Below, piece by piece: positions 43,469 through 52,041 of a stretch of 64,000 nucleotides of DNA; the stretch's first letter is position 1; every line of letters begins with the position of its first letter. Source of the stretch: Planctomycetaceae bacterium (GTDB taxonomy: Bacteria > Planctomycetota > Planctomycetia > Planctomycetales > Planctomycetaceae); assembly GCA_041398785.1 (NCBI GenBank), contig JAWKUA010000016.1:119466-183465 (forward strand), read 5' to 3'. The translations under genes and the position numbers were made by a program. The notes beneath the pieces are model-generated. The model did no database searches and was not told the origin of the DNA. It worked only from the letters and a program-made list of their open reading frames with translations.

Positions 43469-43769
43469 CGCATTCGATCCACAGACGGGCATCTGGCTGT
43501 GCGCGGGGCTGTTGGCCGGGCTGGCGCATGTGACGATGCTGTGGCGGGCCGCTCATCGGCTGACCAGTTGGGCGCCCGTTTTCGCGATGGCACGCTTTGT
43601 CGTTGTGGGCACGATCCTGACGGCCGCTGCCCTGGCGGGACACGTCGCTGCGGCGGCCATCGGCTGGACGATCGGTTTTGCGATCCCTGCCACCTTGCTG
43701 GCGTTCCGCAGGGCGGTTGCTCCGACCGGGAACCAAACGCAATCTTCGTCGAGGGGACAGCTCAACTGA
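43461..43769 (+). CDS. atpR: N-ATPase subunit AtpR
   Basis: 102 aa, three predicted membrane helices (WLCAGLLAGLAHVTMLW, VFAMARFVVVGTILTAAAL, AAIGWTIGFAIPATLLAF). AtpR is found only in N-ATPase operons and carries a conserved Arg in a membrane helix proposed to contact the c-subunit carboxylate; AMARFVVVG has such an Arg. The stop overlaps the atpB start (TGATG). Confidence 0.87.
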   Translation: MINAFDPQTGIWLCAGLLAGLAHVTMLWRAAHRLTSWAPVFAMARFVVVGTILTAAALAGHVAAAAIGWTIGFAIPATLLAFRRAVAPTGNQTQSSSRGQLN

Positions 43770-44440
43770 TGCATCTGAGAATCTTTGGTGACCCGGTTCT
43801 GTTTCGACTCGGCCCCGTTCCGGTGACGGAGACGATGGTGACGTCGTCGGTCGTGACGGTCGTGCTGATCTCAGCCGCATTGGTTCTCCGACACTTCGTC
43901 CGGTGTCATCCGCAACACGCGATGTCGGTAGCGGCGTTTGCGGCCGTGGAGAGCTGCGATCGTCTGGTCGCGGACATCGTCGGCAGGCGTCACGTGCTGG
44001 TGGCGACGCTGACGGGCAGCCTGTTCACCTTCATTGCGGCGTGCAACATCGCCGGACAACTGCCGGGAGTGCATCCGGCAACCGGCAGCCTGGCCACAAC
44101 ATCGGCCCTGGCGGCGGTCGTTTTCTTCAGCGTGCCGATCGCCGGCATTCGAGTTCACGGCGTGTGGGGCTACATCAGGCGTTATTTTCGCCCGAACCCG
44201 CTGCTGATGCCGCTGCACGTGATCTCCGAGTTGTCGCGGACGCTGGCACTTGCCGTTCGCTTATTTGGAAACATCATGTCCGGTCATCTTGTGGTCGGAT
44301 TGCTGGTGGCTCTGGCCGGCTTTCTGGTGCCGACTCCGATCATGGCGCTCGATCTGCTGATCGGATTGCTGCAGGCCTACATTTTCGCAGTTCTGGCGAC
44401 GGTCTATATCGGCGCGGCAATCAGCGCCGGGGAGGAATAG
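43769..44440 (+). CDS. atpB: N-ATPase Fo subunit a
   Basis: 223 aa polytopic stator protein that forms the two ion half-channels with the c ring. The essential Arg lies in the segment SELSRTLALAVRLFGNIMSG, and the last helices read LLQAYIFAVLATVYIGAAI, the usual C-terminal signature. ATG at 43769 overlaps the atpR stop. Six bases separate its stop from atpE. Length is typical of the N-type a subunit. Confidence 0.93.
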   Translation: MHLRIFGDPVLFRLGPVPVTETMVTSSVVTVVLISAALVLRHFVRCHPQHAMSVAAFAAVESCDRLVADIVGRRHVLVATLTGSLFTFIAACNIAGQLPGVHPATGSLATTSALAAVVFFSVPIAGIRVHGVWGYIRRYFRPNPLLMPLHVISELSRTLALAVRLFGNIMSGHLVVGLLVALAGFLVPTPIMALDLLIGLLQAYIFAVLATVYIGAAISAGEE

Positions 44441-44446
44441 TCACTG

Positions 44447-44713
44447 ATGAAAGACGAAACAATCATCGCCATTGTGGCGATGGCGGGAGCGGCGCTGACG
44501 ATGGCTCTGGGCGCCATCGGCGCGGCGATCGGTGAAAGCCGCATCGGAGCGGCGGCCATGGACGCTCTGGCTCGCCAGCCGGACGAAGCTTCGTCAATCA
44601 CGCGGACGCTGTTCGTCAGTCTGGCAATGGTCGAGTCCACGGCGATTTTCTGCCTGGTCATCGCTTTGATACTGCTGTTTGCGAACCCCTTTACCGGCAC
44701 CACGGGCGGATAG
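44447..44713 (+). CDS. atpE: N-ATPase Fo subunit c
   Basis: 88 aa hairpin of two membrane helices linked by the polar loop ARQPDEAS. Helix 2 carries the ion-binding Glu in LAMVESTAIFCLVIALIL, where E-S-T matches the Ser/Thr ligands of Na+-binding c subunits. In helix 1 the position that is Gln in classical Na+ rings is Glu (AIGAAIGESRIG), giving a two-carboxylate site as in other N-type rings. Whether H+ or Na+ is moved cannot be settled from sequence. It forms the rotor ring. Confidence 0.94.
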   Translation: MKDETIIAIVAMAGAALTMALGAIGAAIGESRIGAAAMDALARQPDEASSITRTLFVSLAMVESTAIFCLVIALILLFANPFTGTTGG

Positions 44714-44715
44714 TC

Positions 44716-45468
44716 GTGTCGCCGACACTGACCACGTTTTTGTTCGAGGCCGCGAATTTTCTCACGCTGGCCGCTGTTCTGGCCTGGCTGTTCTTCAGGC
44801 CCGTGCGTCAGGCATTGCGCAACCGTTGTGAGAAGATGGAACTCGAAGAACAGCAGACCGCGGAAAAACTGGCCGATGCCCAGCGGATGCAACAGGAAAT
44901 CAACGCCTCCCGCGACAACCTGCAGCAGGAATTGAATGCGACACGCGACCGGGAACTGAAAGCCACGCGTCAGCAGGCCCAGCGGATCGTTGCCGACGCA
45001 CGAAAAGCCGCTGACCATGAACTGGAGCTCGCCCGCCGGCAGTCAGTCCGCATGTCTGAAACTCAGCAGGAAACTCTGGCCCGTGTGGCTGCGCACGCCG
45101 CCGCGGATGCCGTGGGTCATCTGTTGCAACAAATCGCCGGGCCGGATCTTCACGACGCGCTTGTGGAATCCGCGTGCCGGCAAATTGGGATTTTGTCGGC
45201 AGACCGTCTCGGAACGGTCAAAGTCGAATCGGCACGTGAGCTTTCTGAGCAGCAACGGGCCTCGTTGACGCAGGCCCTTGGTTCGGCGGGGCCCGGTGCG
45301 GATTTCAGAACCATGGACGACTTGCGAGCCGGAGTTCGAATTCTGACGGCTGACGGTCTGATCGACGCGTCGGTCGGCGGGTTGACCGGCTTCGCTCGCC
45401 AGTCACTGGTCAGGGAGTTGAATCATCATGCCAACAATCACAATCCTCTACGCGACACATCCACGTAG
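44716..45468 (+). CDS. atpF: N-ATPase Fo subunit b with delta-like C-terminus
   Basis: 250 aa peripheral stalk subunit. One N-terminal membrane helix (FLFEAANFLTLAAVLAWLFF) is followed by a long coiled coil (residues 30-120: EEQQTAEKLADAQRMQQEIN). The last 110 residues (DLHDALVESACRQIGILSA, VRILTADGLIDASVGG) resemble the delta subunit's C-terminal domain, explaining why no separate delta gene is present, as usual in N-ATPases. GTG start at 44716, two bases after the atpE stop. Confidence 0.9.
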   Translation: MSPTLTTFLFEAANFLTLAAVLAWLFFRPVRQALRNRCEKMELEEQQTAEKLADAQRMQQEINASRDNLQQELNATRDRELKATRQQAQRIVADARKAADHELELARRQSVRMSETQQETLARVAAHAAADAVGHLLQQIAGPDLHDALVESACRQIGILSADRLGTVKVESARELSEQQRASLTQALGSAGPGADFRTMDDLRAGVRILTADGLIDASVGGLTGFARQSLVRELNHHANNHNPLRDTST

Positions 45469-45606
45469 TCGAGCGACCGCAATCTCGGGTCTCAGGCGAT
45501 GGAACCGGCTTGAAGCCGGTGCTGTTTTGAACCATGGCGACGTCGTCGACTGCTCGACTCGACCACGCCGCCTGGACACTCGCGGCACAACAGAAAGTCA
45601 CCAGCT
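45469..45606 (+). other. Intercistronic gap with hairpin between atpF and atpA
   Basis: 138 bases, the longest gap in an otherwise tightly packed operon. ACCGGC and GCCGGT around 45504-45520 form a short stable hairpin followed at a distance by TTTT. It might attenuate transcription, protect mRNA or set subunit ratios (inference). Confidence 0.4.
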
Positions 45607-47124
45607 TTGCCGGATGTGATTCCCACAGTCGCCGAACAGCTCGCCGCAGCGGCGAAAACGGTGCGTCTGGCCGACGGGCTACAGCCGCGGGGTGTCGTTC
45701 GCAGCGTTGGCGATGGAGTCGCAGCGGTGTCCGGCCTGGAAGACGTGCGGTATGAAGAACTGCTCGTCTTTGATTCCGGCGCGTTCGGCATTGCCTTCGA
45801 CCTGCGAAGCTGTGACCTGGGAGCTGTGCTGCTGGCGGGCGCTGCGCAGGTACGCGAAGGCGACGGAGTGGTCGGCATGAACCGGCTGCCCGATCTGCCG
45901 GTTGGTCCGGAAGCTCTGGGCCGAGTGCTGGATCCGCTGGGAAATCCGCTGGACGAGGGGCCTCCGCTGCGGGGCGAACACCGCTTTCCGCTGTTTCGCC
46001 CGGCACCGGAAATCATCGAGCGGTGCAGCGTCGAACGGGCGCTGTGGACGGGAGTCACAGCCGTCGATGCCGCCATTCCCATTGGTCGCGGCCAGCGGGA
46101 ACTGATCATCGGTGACCGCAATGTCGGCAAGACCGCTCTGGCCATCGACTTCGTCGCCGCTCAAAAGCCGGGTGATGTGGCCTGCGTCTATGTCATGATT
46201 GGACAGCCGATGTCGCGCGTGAGAGCACTGCGTGACGCGCTGGAACGTGCGGGCTGCCTGTCCAACACAGCCATCATTGCGGCCTACGCGTCGGACAGTC
46301 CCGGATTACAGTACCTGGCGCCGCAGGCCGGCGCGTCGCTGGCGGAATCGTTTCGCGACGCCGGGGGCCACGCGCTTGTTGTTTACGACGACCTGACCAA
46401 GCACGCGGACGCCTATCGTGAACTGGCGCTGCTGCTGGACCGGCCGCCGGGGCGAGAAGCCTATCCCGGTGACATCTTCTACCTGCACGCCGAATTGCTG
46501 GAACGAGCGGCGGCGATGAGCGATCAGCGCGGCGGTGGATCGGTGACGGCGTTCCCTCTGGTGGAGACAACCGACGGCGACATTTCGGCCTATATCCCCA
46601 CAAATCTGATCTCAATCACCGACGGTCAGATTTACCTGGACACTGGCCGCTTCGAACGTGACCTGCGACCGGCCATCGACATCGGTCGCAGTGTCTCGCG
46701 GATCGGCGCAGTCGCACAGCCGCCGCCGATGCGCCGGGCCGCGAAGAACCTGAAGATCCAACTGTCCCGGTTTGAATCGCTGGAAAAGCTGTCGCGAGTC
46801 GGTCTGGACATTGATGTGACAACGCAGGGCACGCTGCGGGAAGGCAACATCCTGCGAGCGCTGCTGCGACAGTCCCGGCTTTCGCCGCGCAGCATCGCTG
46901 TCCAGGTTCTGGCGCTGACGGCGGTCTCCGAACACTGGCTGAGCGACCTGAAACCCTGGCAGGCCGTCGTCGCCGCGGAGGCGCTGGTCGAAGTGGCCCG
47001 CCGGCAGGCACCGGAAATTGTGGCGGCTCTGGATCGCGGTGAAGAGCCCGAAGGAAACTGGCCAGACGCCATCAAGCCTCTCGTAGCGGAAGCGCGAAGT
47101 CGCGTTCCGGCGCAGGATCGATGA
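45607..47124 (+). CDS. atpA: N-ATPase F1 alpha subunit
   Basis: 505 aa. The non-catalytic nucleotide site is clear: GRGQRELIIGDRNVGKTALA (P-loop), and GGHALVVYDDLTKHADAYRE supplies the Walker B region. Further landmarks are DRPPGREAYPGDIFYLHAEL and AYIPTNLISITDGQIYLDT. The start is TTG at 45607 or GTG at 45616; no upstream ATG exists in frame close by, so the N-terminus is uncertain by a few residues. Alternates with beta in the F1 hexamer. Its stop overlaps the atpG start (ATGA). Confidence 0.94.
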   Translation: MPDVIPTVAEQLAAAAKTVRLADGLQPRGVVRSVGDGVAAVSGLEDVRYEELLVFDSGAFGIAFDLRSCDLGAVLLAGAAQVREGDGVVGMNRLPDLPVGPEALGRVLDPLGNPLDEGPPLRGEHRFPLFRPAPEIIERCSVERALWTGVTAVDAAIPIGRGQRELIIGDRNVGKTALAIDFVAAQKPGDVACVYVMIGQPMSRVRALRDALERAGCLSNTAIIAAYASDSPGLQYLAPQAGASLAESFRDAGGHALVVYDDLTKHADAYRELALLLDRPPGREAYPGDIFYLHAELLERAAAMSDQRGGGSVTAFPLVETTDGDISAYIPTNLISITDGQIYLDTGRFERDLRPAIDIGRSVSRIGAVAQPPPMRRAAKNLKIQLSRFESLEKLSRVGLDIDVTTQGTLREGNILRALLRQSRLSPRSIAVQVLALTAVSEHWLSDLKPWQAVVAAEALVEVARRQAPEIVAALDRGEEPEGNWPDAIKPLVAEARSRVPAQDR

Positions 47125-47963
47125 TCATGAAACGCCAGCAATACCTCAGGCACCGCCTGGAAACTCTGGCAGCACTGCAGGACGCTGTCAGTGCCATGCG
47201 TTCGCTGTCGGCGCATCATTTCCGCCGTGCGCGGCAGGCGCTGACGGCCGCACGGCAATACCGCAGCGAAATGGAAACGATGGTCGCGGAAATCGGCATT
47301 CACCAGCCGCTGCACGCCGGTGTTCCCGCCGGACTGCTGGTTGTCGCATCTGACCTGGGTTTGTGCGGCGACTACAACGCCAGGCTTTCTCAAAGGGCGG
47401 TTGAGGAAGCCGGGACGTACGAAGCCGGGACCGTCTACTCCGTCGGCCGGCGCGTCAGAAGCGTCCTGGCCAAAAACGGTATCGATCCCGCACGCTGCTA
47501 CGACGCTCCGGCAAGTTACGAAGGTGTGTCGCGTTTGCTGCTCGGTCTGGCTCAGGACGTGTTGACCGACTACCTCGCAATGAAAATCGGCACTCTGCAG
47601 GTGGTCTCAGCCGGGTTCGACGGAGTCGGTCACTTCACTCCGCTGTCGGTGCGAGTGCTGCCGATCGCACCCGTCAACGCCGCCAGCCCGCTGCGCCGTT
47701 CACCCTACGTCGACGCGAATCATCTGACGACGGTCGCCGTGCGCGAGTACCTGTACATCACGCTCTATGAAATCCTGCTGGATGCTTTAGCGGCCGAACA
47801 CGGCATGCGGCTGATGGCTGCGGAGTCCGCTCTGGAATGGCTCGACACAACCGCCGCAGCAACCGCGAGGCGACTCGCGGGAGCCCGCAGCGAAGCGTCC
47901 ACTCAGGAACTGCTGGACATCGTCTCCGGAAGCCGGCAGCGCTTTCGATTTCAGGCTGATTGA
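47121..47963 (+). CDS. atpG: N-ATPase F1 gamma subunit
   Basis: 280 aa central shaft of the motor. The N-terminal helix (RQQYLRHRLETLAALQDAVS) and C-terminal helix (LEWLDTTAAATARRLAG) would form the coiled coil, and VVASDLGLCGDYNARLSQRA marks the gamma fold (DLGLCG is the conserved sequence). This divergent gamma is shorter and less conserved than that of the housekeeping enzyme, as in other N-ATPases. It is the last gene of the operon, and its stop lies three bases from the stop of the convergent Nudix gene. Confidence 0.9.
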   Translation: MIMKRQQYLRHRLETLAALQDAVSAMRSLSAHHFRRARQALTAARQYRSEMETMVAEIGIHQPLHAGVPAGLLVVASDLGLCGDYNARLSQRAVEEAGTYEAGTVYSVGRRVRSVLAKNGIDPARCYDAPASYEGVSRLLLGLAQDVLTDYLAMKIGTLQVVSAGFDGVGHFTPLSVRVLPIAPVNAASPLRRSPYVDANHLTTVAVREYLYITLYEILLDALAAEHGMRLMAAESALEWLDTTAAATARRLAGARSEASTQELLDIVSGSRQRFRFQAD

Positions 47964-47966
47964 GCC

Positions 47967-48485
47967 TCAGCCGGATGATAGCCCGCGACCTTCACCCTGC
48001 TTCGTCAACAGGTCTTCAAGCTCGTCGATCAGGTCCGCCTGCGCGGCGATGATTTTCCGGCGTGCAGTATCGACATCAAAGAAGTCAGCTCGGTCGACCT
48101 CCGGGAATTCAACCTGCTGACGGGAATGCGGCGGCCACTCAAGAGAAAATGTGTTGCTGATGATCGCAGCCGGATCGCAATCGCCCTCGAACGCCCAGGC
48201 ATGCACAATTTTGCCGCCTTTCTGCGTTACCGGTGTCAGCGCAATGAATGGACCGGCTGGCACGACACCGGTTTCCTCCCGAAATTCACGACGTGCAGCC
48301 GTCAGCAGATCTTCATCCGGTTCGGCCTGCCCTTTCGGAATGGACCAGGCTCCGTCGTCCCGGTTCGCAAAGAACGGCCCGCCGGGATGCACCAGCAGCA
48401 CCTGGACGCTGCCGTCGGAAACAATGCGGTACATCAGCAAGCCGGCGCTGACACGCAATGTCGCCACAAACGTCGCTCCGGTCAC
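47967..48485 (-). CDS. Nudix hydrolase
   Basis: 172 aa. The Nudix box runs from GQAEPDEDLLTAARREFREE onwards (GX5EX7REXXEE pattern), preceded by DDGAWSIPKG. A central RVSAGLLMYRIVSDG starts the fold. Enzymes of this type hydrolyse nucleoside diphosphates linked to another moiety, such as NTPs, Ap4A-like dinucleotides or NDP-sugars; the substrate is open. The start is GTG at 48485, overlapping the DUF2905 stop codon (GTGA), which implies translational coupling. The frame is open further upstream, but those codons belong to the neighbouring gene's region. Confidence 0.85.
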   Translation of the reverse strand: MTGATFVATLRVSAGLLMYRIVSDGSVQVLLVHPGGPFFANRDDGAWSIPKGQAEPDEDLLTAARREFREETGVVPAGPFIALTPVTQKGGKIVHAWAFEGDCDPAAIISNTFSLEWPPHSRQQVEFPEVDRADFFDVDTARRKIIAAQADLIDELEDLLTKQGEGRGLSSG

Positions 48486-48706
48486 CTGGACAGAAATCGG
48501 ATCAGCCAGACGATTCCCGTCAGCACCAAACTCACAATAACGCACGACACAACCGGGAAGTAGAATCGAACATTGCCGCGTTCCAGGCTGATATCGCCCG
48601 GCAGCTTTCCCAGCCACGGGATCGACGGAACCAGCAGCCAAACGGCACCGATCCCGGCAATGATCAGCCCGGCGACGACCAGAAGCCAGGCGGGATGCTG
48701 TGTCAT
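48482..48706 (-). CDS. DUF2905 small membrane protein
   Basis: 74 aa with two membrane helices (WLLVVAGLIIAGIGAVWLL and VVSCVIVSLVLTGIVWLIRF) flanking IPWLGKLPGDISLERGNVRF, the conserved GRLPGDI-type motif of DUF2905. ATG at 48706. It is coupled to the Nudix gene by a 4-base overlap. Function unknown. Confidence 0.85.
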   Translation of the reverse strand: MTQHPAWLLVVAGLIIAGIGAVWLLVPSIPWLGKLPGDISLERGNVRFYFPVVSCVIVSLVLTGIVWLIRFLSR

Positions 48707-48800
48707 GCTGTTTGCCTCGCGTTTGTCGCGGCGTTGCCTGGCCGCTTTTGCCGCGGTGACGATTTTTCGACGCGCCGCCGGCCGCGATGCCGGACGCTGC

Positions 48801-49847
48801 TCACGGTTCGTCGGGTTGATCGGGCGTGATCGGATGCGGAGCACGGTCCGGGGAAAAGCGTCCGTGGTCCAGAAAGTAGACTGTTGCTCTAACTGGTTCT
48901 TCGCTGGCCATCAGAAACGAATGCAGCACCGGCACCAGCAGAAAGTCGCTGGCTCCCGGCAGCCGCGCACTGCGGACAGTCACGGTCGTATCGTTGTCGC
49001 CGGGAAGCAGCGGGTTGAATCCTCTGGCTGCTCCGCGACCTCCCGCAATGATTCCGAATTCGAATTCCGGAATGGGAAGTTCACTGGCGATACCGCCGTG
49101 ACCGCTGGCAAGCTGAGTTCCGGCCGGTCCGTAGACGGCTTTGAACAGCGCGTTGTTCTTAAAACGGTCGGCGATTTCCGCTCCGCGATTGGGCACTCCC
49201 AGCATCACCGCCCGGTGCAGCCGCGGTTCGTTGTAGTGCTGAAGGAAGCTCCGCAGCACGATGCCGCCCATGCTGTGGGCGACAACGTCGATGGACGTGA
49301 CTTCATCGCCGAGTGATTCGATGACGCTGTGCAGAAACGCGGCGGAATTTTCAATGGCCACGCGCGTGCTGGGATAGTCAAACCGGACCACCGCATAGCC
49401 GTCATTCCGCAACGCCGTTTCCATGGCGTGAAAGGACTTTGACGACCGAATCAATCCGTGGATCAACAGCACGGCCTTGCCCTGCATCGGCGGGAGCTGC
49501 CGTTCGACGCGGATCGTTTCCAAACGCGCCCGGCATTCTTCCAGCGTTCCGCTGGAGTGACGTTTGTCGTCGGGATCCAGCAACCGATAGTGGCCGGTGA
49601 TGACATTTTTCTGAATTCTCCAACCGTGCAGATGATGCACGTCACCCCAGAACTGACGGCCTCCCAGCGTCTTCGAGGTGACCGGAAGCTTCACTTCCGA
49701 AGACCGGGCTTCGGCTGGTCCTTCGTCCGCGTTGACGGTGGATGAAACCGGTTCTGCCATCAGCATCATTCCCGCAATCAGAGATACCGCAAGGACCGCG
49801 GGTCGACGCAGTCGCAGGTGTGTTCGCCCGGTTCTGTGGAGCCTCAT
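48801..49847 (-). CDS. Secreted lipase-like alpha/beta hydrolase
   Basis: 348 aa with a signal peptide (AVLAVSLIAGMMLMAEPVSS). The catalytic domain has AVLLIHGLIRSSKSF (oxyanion loop), the nucleophile elbow IDVVAHSMGGIVLRSF (Ser in HSMGG), and a candidate His in VPVLHSFLMASE. It resembles extracellular lipases of the LipA/PGAP1 type; the substrate is probably a lipid ester. Separated by 94 bases from the DUF2905 gene on the same strand. Confidence 0.82.
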   Translation of the reverse strand: MRLHRTGRTHLRLRRPAVLAVSLIAGMMLMAEPVSSTVNADEGPAEARSSEVKLPVTSKTLGGRQFWGDVHHLHGWRIQKNVITGHYRLLDPDDKRHSSGTLEECRARLETIRVERQLPPMQGKAVLLIHGLIRSSKSFHAMETALRNDGYAVVRFDYPSTRVAIENSAAFLHSVIESLGDEVTSIDVVAHSMGGIVLRSFLQHYNEPRLHRAVMLGVPNRGAEIADRFKNNALFKAVYGPAGTQLASGHGGIASELPIPEFEFGIIAGGRGAARGFNPLLPGDNDTTVTVRSARLPGASDFLLVPVLHSFLMASEEPVRATVYFLDHGRFSPDRAPHPITPDQPDEP

Positions 49848-50133
49848 GCCATCAGTTCCTGAGTGTTCAACATCAATGCGCGCGGATTCTACGACTCGCG
49901 GCGCTGGAAATGAATGTCAGTTATTTCGGTCCAGAGTTCAAAGTATCGGCACGACGCCATTGCCCCGAGCCAGCAGCGGCGCGACCACACGCGGCGTGGC
50001 CAAATCGCCGTGCTTTCCCGATGGCCCGGCGTTAGAATCCACTGCGGTCGCGGTCGAAACCGTGCCGCTGGATTTCCACCGATGACGGCGGTTCGATCCT
50101 TCCGGCAGTTCGACAACAAAGAGGAGTTCTTCG
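49848..50133. other. Divergent intergenic region
   Basis: 286 bases between the lipase-like gene and the small signal-peptide protein gene. An AGGAG at 50119-50123 precedes the ATG at 50134 and is a good ribosome binding site. No other site was recognised. Confidence 0.4.
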
Positions 50134-50406
50134 ATGAGAAAACGACTTCCCGCGCTTCTGCTGGTGGCGATCTGCTGCACAGCGACCGGAGAGATCTGCC
50201 AGGCCTGCCTGAACGATGCCGAACTTCCACAGCACGAGCGTGAATTCCGGTCTCAGTACGAAGGACGGCCGCCGATGCTAACGCGTAACAAACCGGTCGC
50301 TCCGAACCTGACGATGATGTCGGCGGGTGGCTGGCTGCTGCTGGCTGGTTCGACGGCGCTCGCGCTGGTGAAACGGAAGGTCCGAACGGAAGCCGGAACC
50401 GAATAA
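50134..50406 (+). CDS. Small protein with signal peptide and C-terminal membrane helix
   Basis: 90 aa: signal-like LPALLLVAICCTATGEICQA, a short hydrophilic stretch with Cys (CQACLNDAEL), then one helix (MSAGGWLLLAGSTALALV) followed by KRKVR. AGGAG lies upstream of ATG. Its stop overlaps the start of the next gene (TAATG), so it is the first gene of an operon. Function unknown. Confidence 0.6.
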   Translation: MRKRLPALLLVAICCTATGEICQACLNDAELPQHEREFRSQYEGRPPMLTRNKPVAPNLTMMSAGGWLLLAGSTALALVKRKVRTEAGTE

Positions 50407-52037
50407 TGTCGTCCCGGAAAATTCGCGTCATCTTCGTGCTGTTCGGCGCGGCCGCGGGTACTGTTGCCGGCTGCATCGTGGGATTGCTGGGCGCACTCGG
50501 CTCGGGCCGGGATTTTTCGTTTCTGGCAGAAACCGCTCCGCTTCCCTATCACGTCCCGCAGTATTCCGGCGGCGTTTCCCTGCGGCTGGCGATGGTTCAC
50601 GACGTCATCCATGAGCGATTCCCGAAACACGGTTCGGCTCATTATGAAGAACGAAACCGCGCGACTCGCGAAAAGCTGACCGGTCTGTCTGCCGACGATC
50701 CGCAGCGATTCGCCCTGATTGACGATCTGGCGGTCGGCCTCGATCGCCTGCGGCGTTCCGAAGAAGGGATTCCGATTCTCCGGGACAAACTTGCCGCGCA
50801 GCAGGCTTCCGGGCAATCAGGGCGAGACCTGTACACGACCTACGCGAATCTCGGAACGCTGCTCATTCATGCCAGCTTTGCGACCGCCATCGCCGGCGAC
50901 GACAAAGCGAAGGCTGACTTCCGTGAGGGCGTCGGTTTCATCCGCTCGTCGGTCGAAGTGAAGCCCGAGGCTCACTTTGGACGCGAACGCTGGCAGGCGG
51001 CGATCGCGGAGTTCCTGCTGGCGGCCATGGAAGATCCCCGGCTGCTGTCGACGTTCGACTGCCTGGGCAACCGACTTGACCTGGATATCACTCATGCGTT
51101 GGACCGGGAGATCGCGGCCTGGGATACAGGGTACTCCCGCACAACGGACGTCACGTTCGGCAGGGGGGATGCCGAGTACGGTGTTCCCGAATTCTTCAAG
51201 CAGGACGTCGATCCGTCAGATCCGATGATGTGGGAAACTCTGAAGCCAATCCGCGAGCACATTACGCGGGTCGGTGCCGAGCGGGAATGGGACAGCGTCG
51301 ATGTTCCTTCGCACCGCAAGCCCGTTCCGTTCGATGAGCCGGTTTTGGGAATCATCGGCATGTGGCGACAGGGCGGGGGCGCTAATCCGCATTTTGCACT
51401 GGCGCTGGGAGAGACAATGCTGCGAGTTGGGCAGCGTTATATCGCATGGACCGCGTTCGCTCGCGCGTCATCCATGGCGGATCGATTCTGGCCGGATCCG
51501 GAGGTGCAGGAGTTTCTGCGACAGCATTGTCGGCAGCGTCAGCAGATGATTGCCGCGTCGATAGCTGCGACGGACGACGATGGTCGCTCCGTCGACGACG
51601 TCGCCTCGCGGGAGTCTCCACAGGGCCAGGCGGTGATGCTCAGTCTGCTGGAAAAATTCGAGGCGGAACTGGCTTATGGGCAGCAATACCAGCAGGATTA
51701 TCAGCAATTCGAAGCTTCGCAAATCGCGGCCGGCGCGGAACTGGATGCCGTCGGATTTTTTGATGGCTTCAACGAAGCACGTGCCCCAATTGCGTCACCG
51801 GTCGGGAGCGAAGAAGTTTTTCTCTATGCTCCAGGCAGGAAACGGTCTCAGTTCAGGGGCGCCTACATCAAGTCATCAACAGTATTGGGCGCAGGGCTGG
51901 GAGCGACGCTGTTTCTGATGGTGTCGCTTTGTATTCCGGGCAAGCCCGGACGTCAGGCGGGCAGCGAGAAGCCTCGGAAGACCGACGACGAAACGGTGGC
52001 CTGGAAGAGTGAGCGATACGACGCACGAGCAGAATGA
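50406..52037 (+). CDS. Membrane protein with a TPR-like helical region
   Basis: 543 aa. A first helix near residues 8-30 (VIFVLFGAAAGTVAGCIVGLL) and a second near 495-515 (STVLGAGLGATLFLMVSLC) bracket a large helical domain with tetratricopeptide-like spacing (YTTYANLGTLLIHASFATAI, FALALGETMLRVGQRYIAW). The family was not recognised. It is coupled to the small upstream gene and followed by the frameshifted coiled-coil gene. All three may serve one envelope complex (inference). Confidence 0.6.
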   Translation: MSSRKIRVIFVLFGAAAGTVAGCIVGLLGALGSGRDFSFLAETAPLPYHVPQYSGGVSLRLAMVHDVIHERFPKHGSAHYEERNRATREKLTGLSADDPQRFALIDDLAVGLDRLRRSEEGIPILRDKLAAQQASGQSGRDLYTTYANLGTLLIHASFATAIAGDDKAKADFREGVGFIRSSVEVKPEAHFGRERWQAAIAEFLLAAMEDPRLLSTFDCLGNRLDLDITHALDREIAAWDTGYSRTTDVTFGRGDAEYGVPEFFKQDVDPSDPMMWETLKPIREHITRVGAEREWDSVDVPSHRKPVPFDEPVLGIIGMWRQGGGANPHFALALGETMLRVGQRYIAWTAFARASSMADRFWPDPEVQEFLRQHCRQRQQMIAASIAATDDDGRSVDDVASRESPQGQAVMLSLLEKFEAELAYGQQYQQDYQQFEASQIAAGAELDAVGFFDGFNEARAPIASPVGSEEVFLYAPGRKRSQFRGAYIKSSTVLGAGLGATLFLMVSLCIPGKPGRQAGSEKPRKTDDETVAWKSERYDARAE

Positions 52038-52041
52038 TCCG

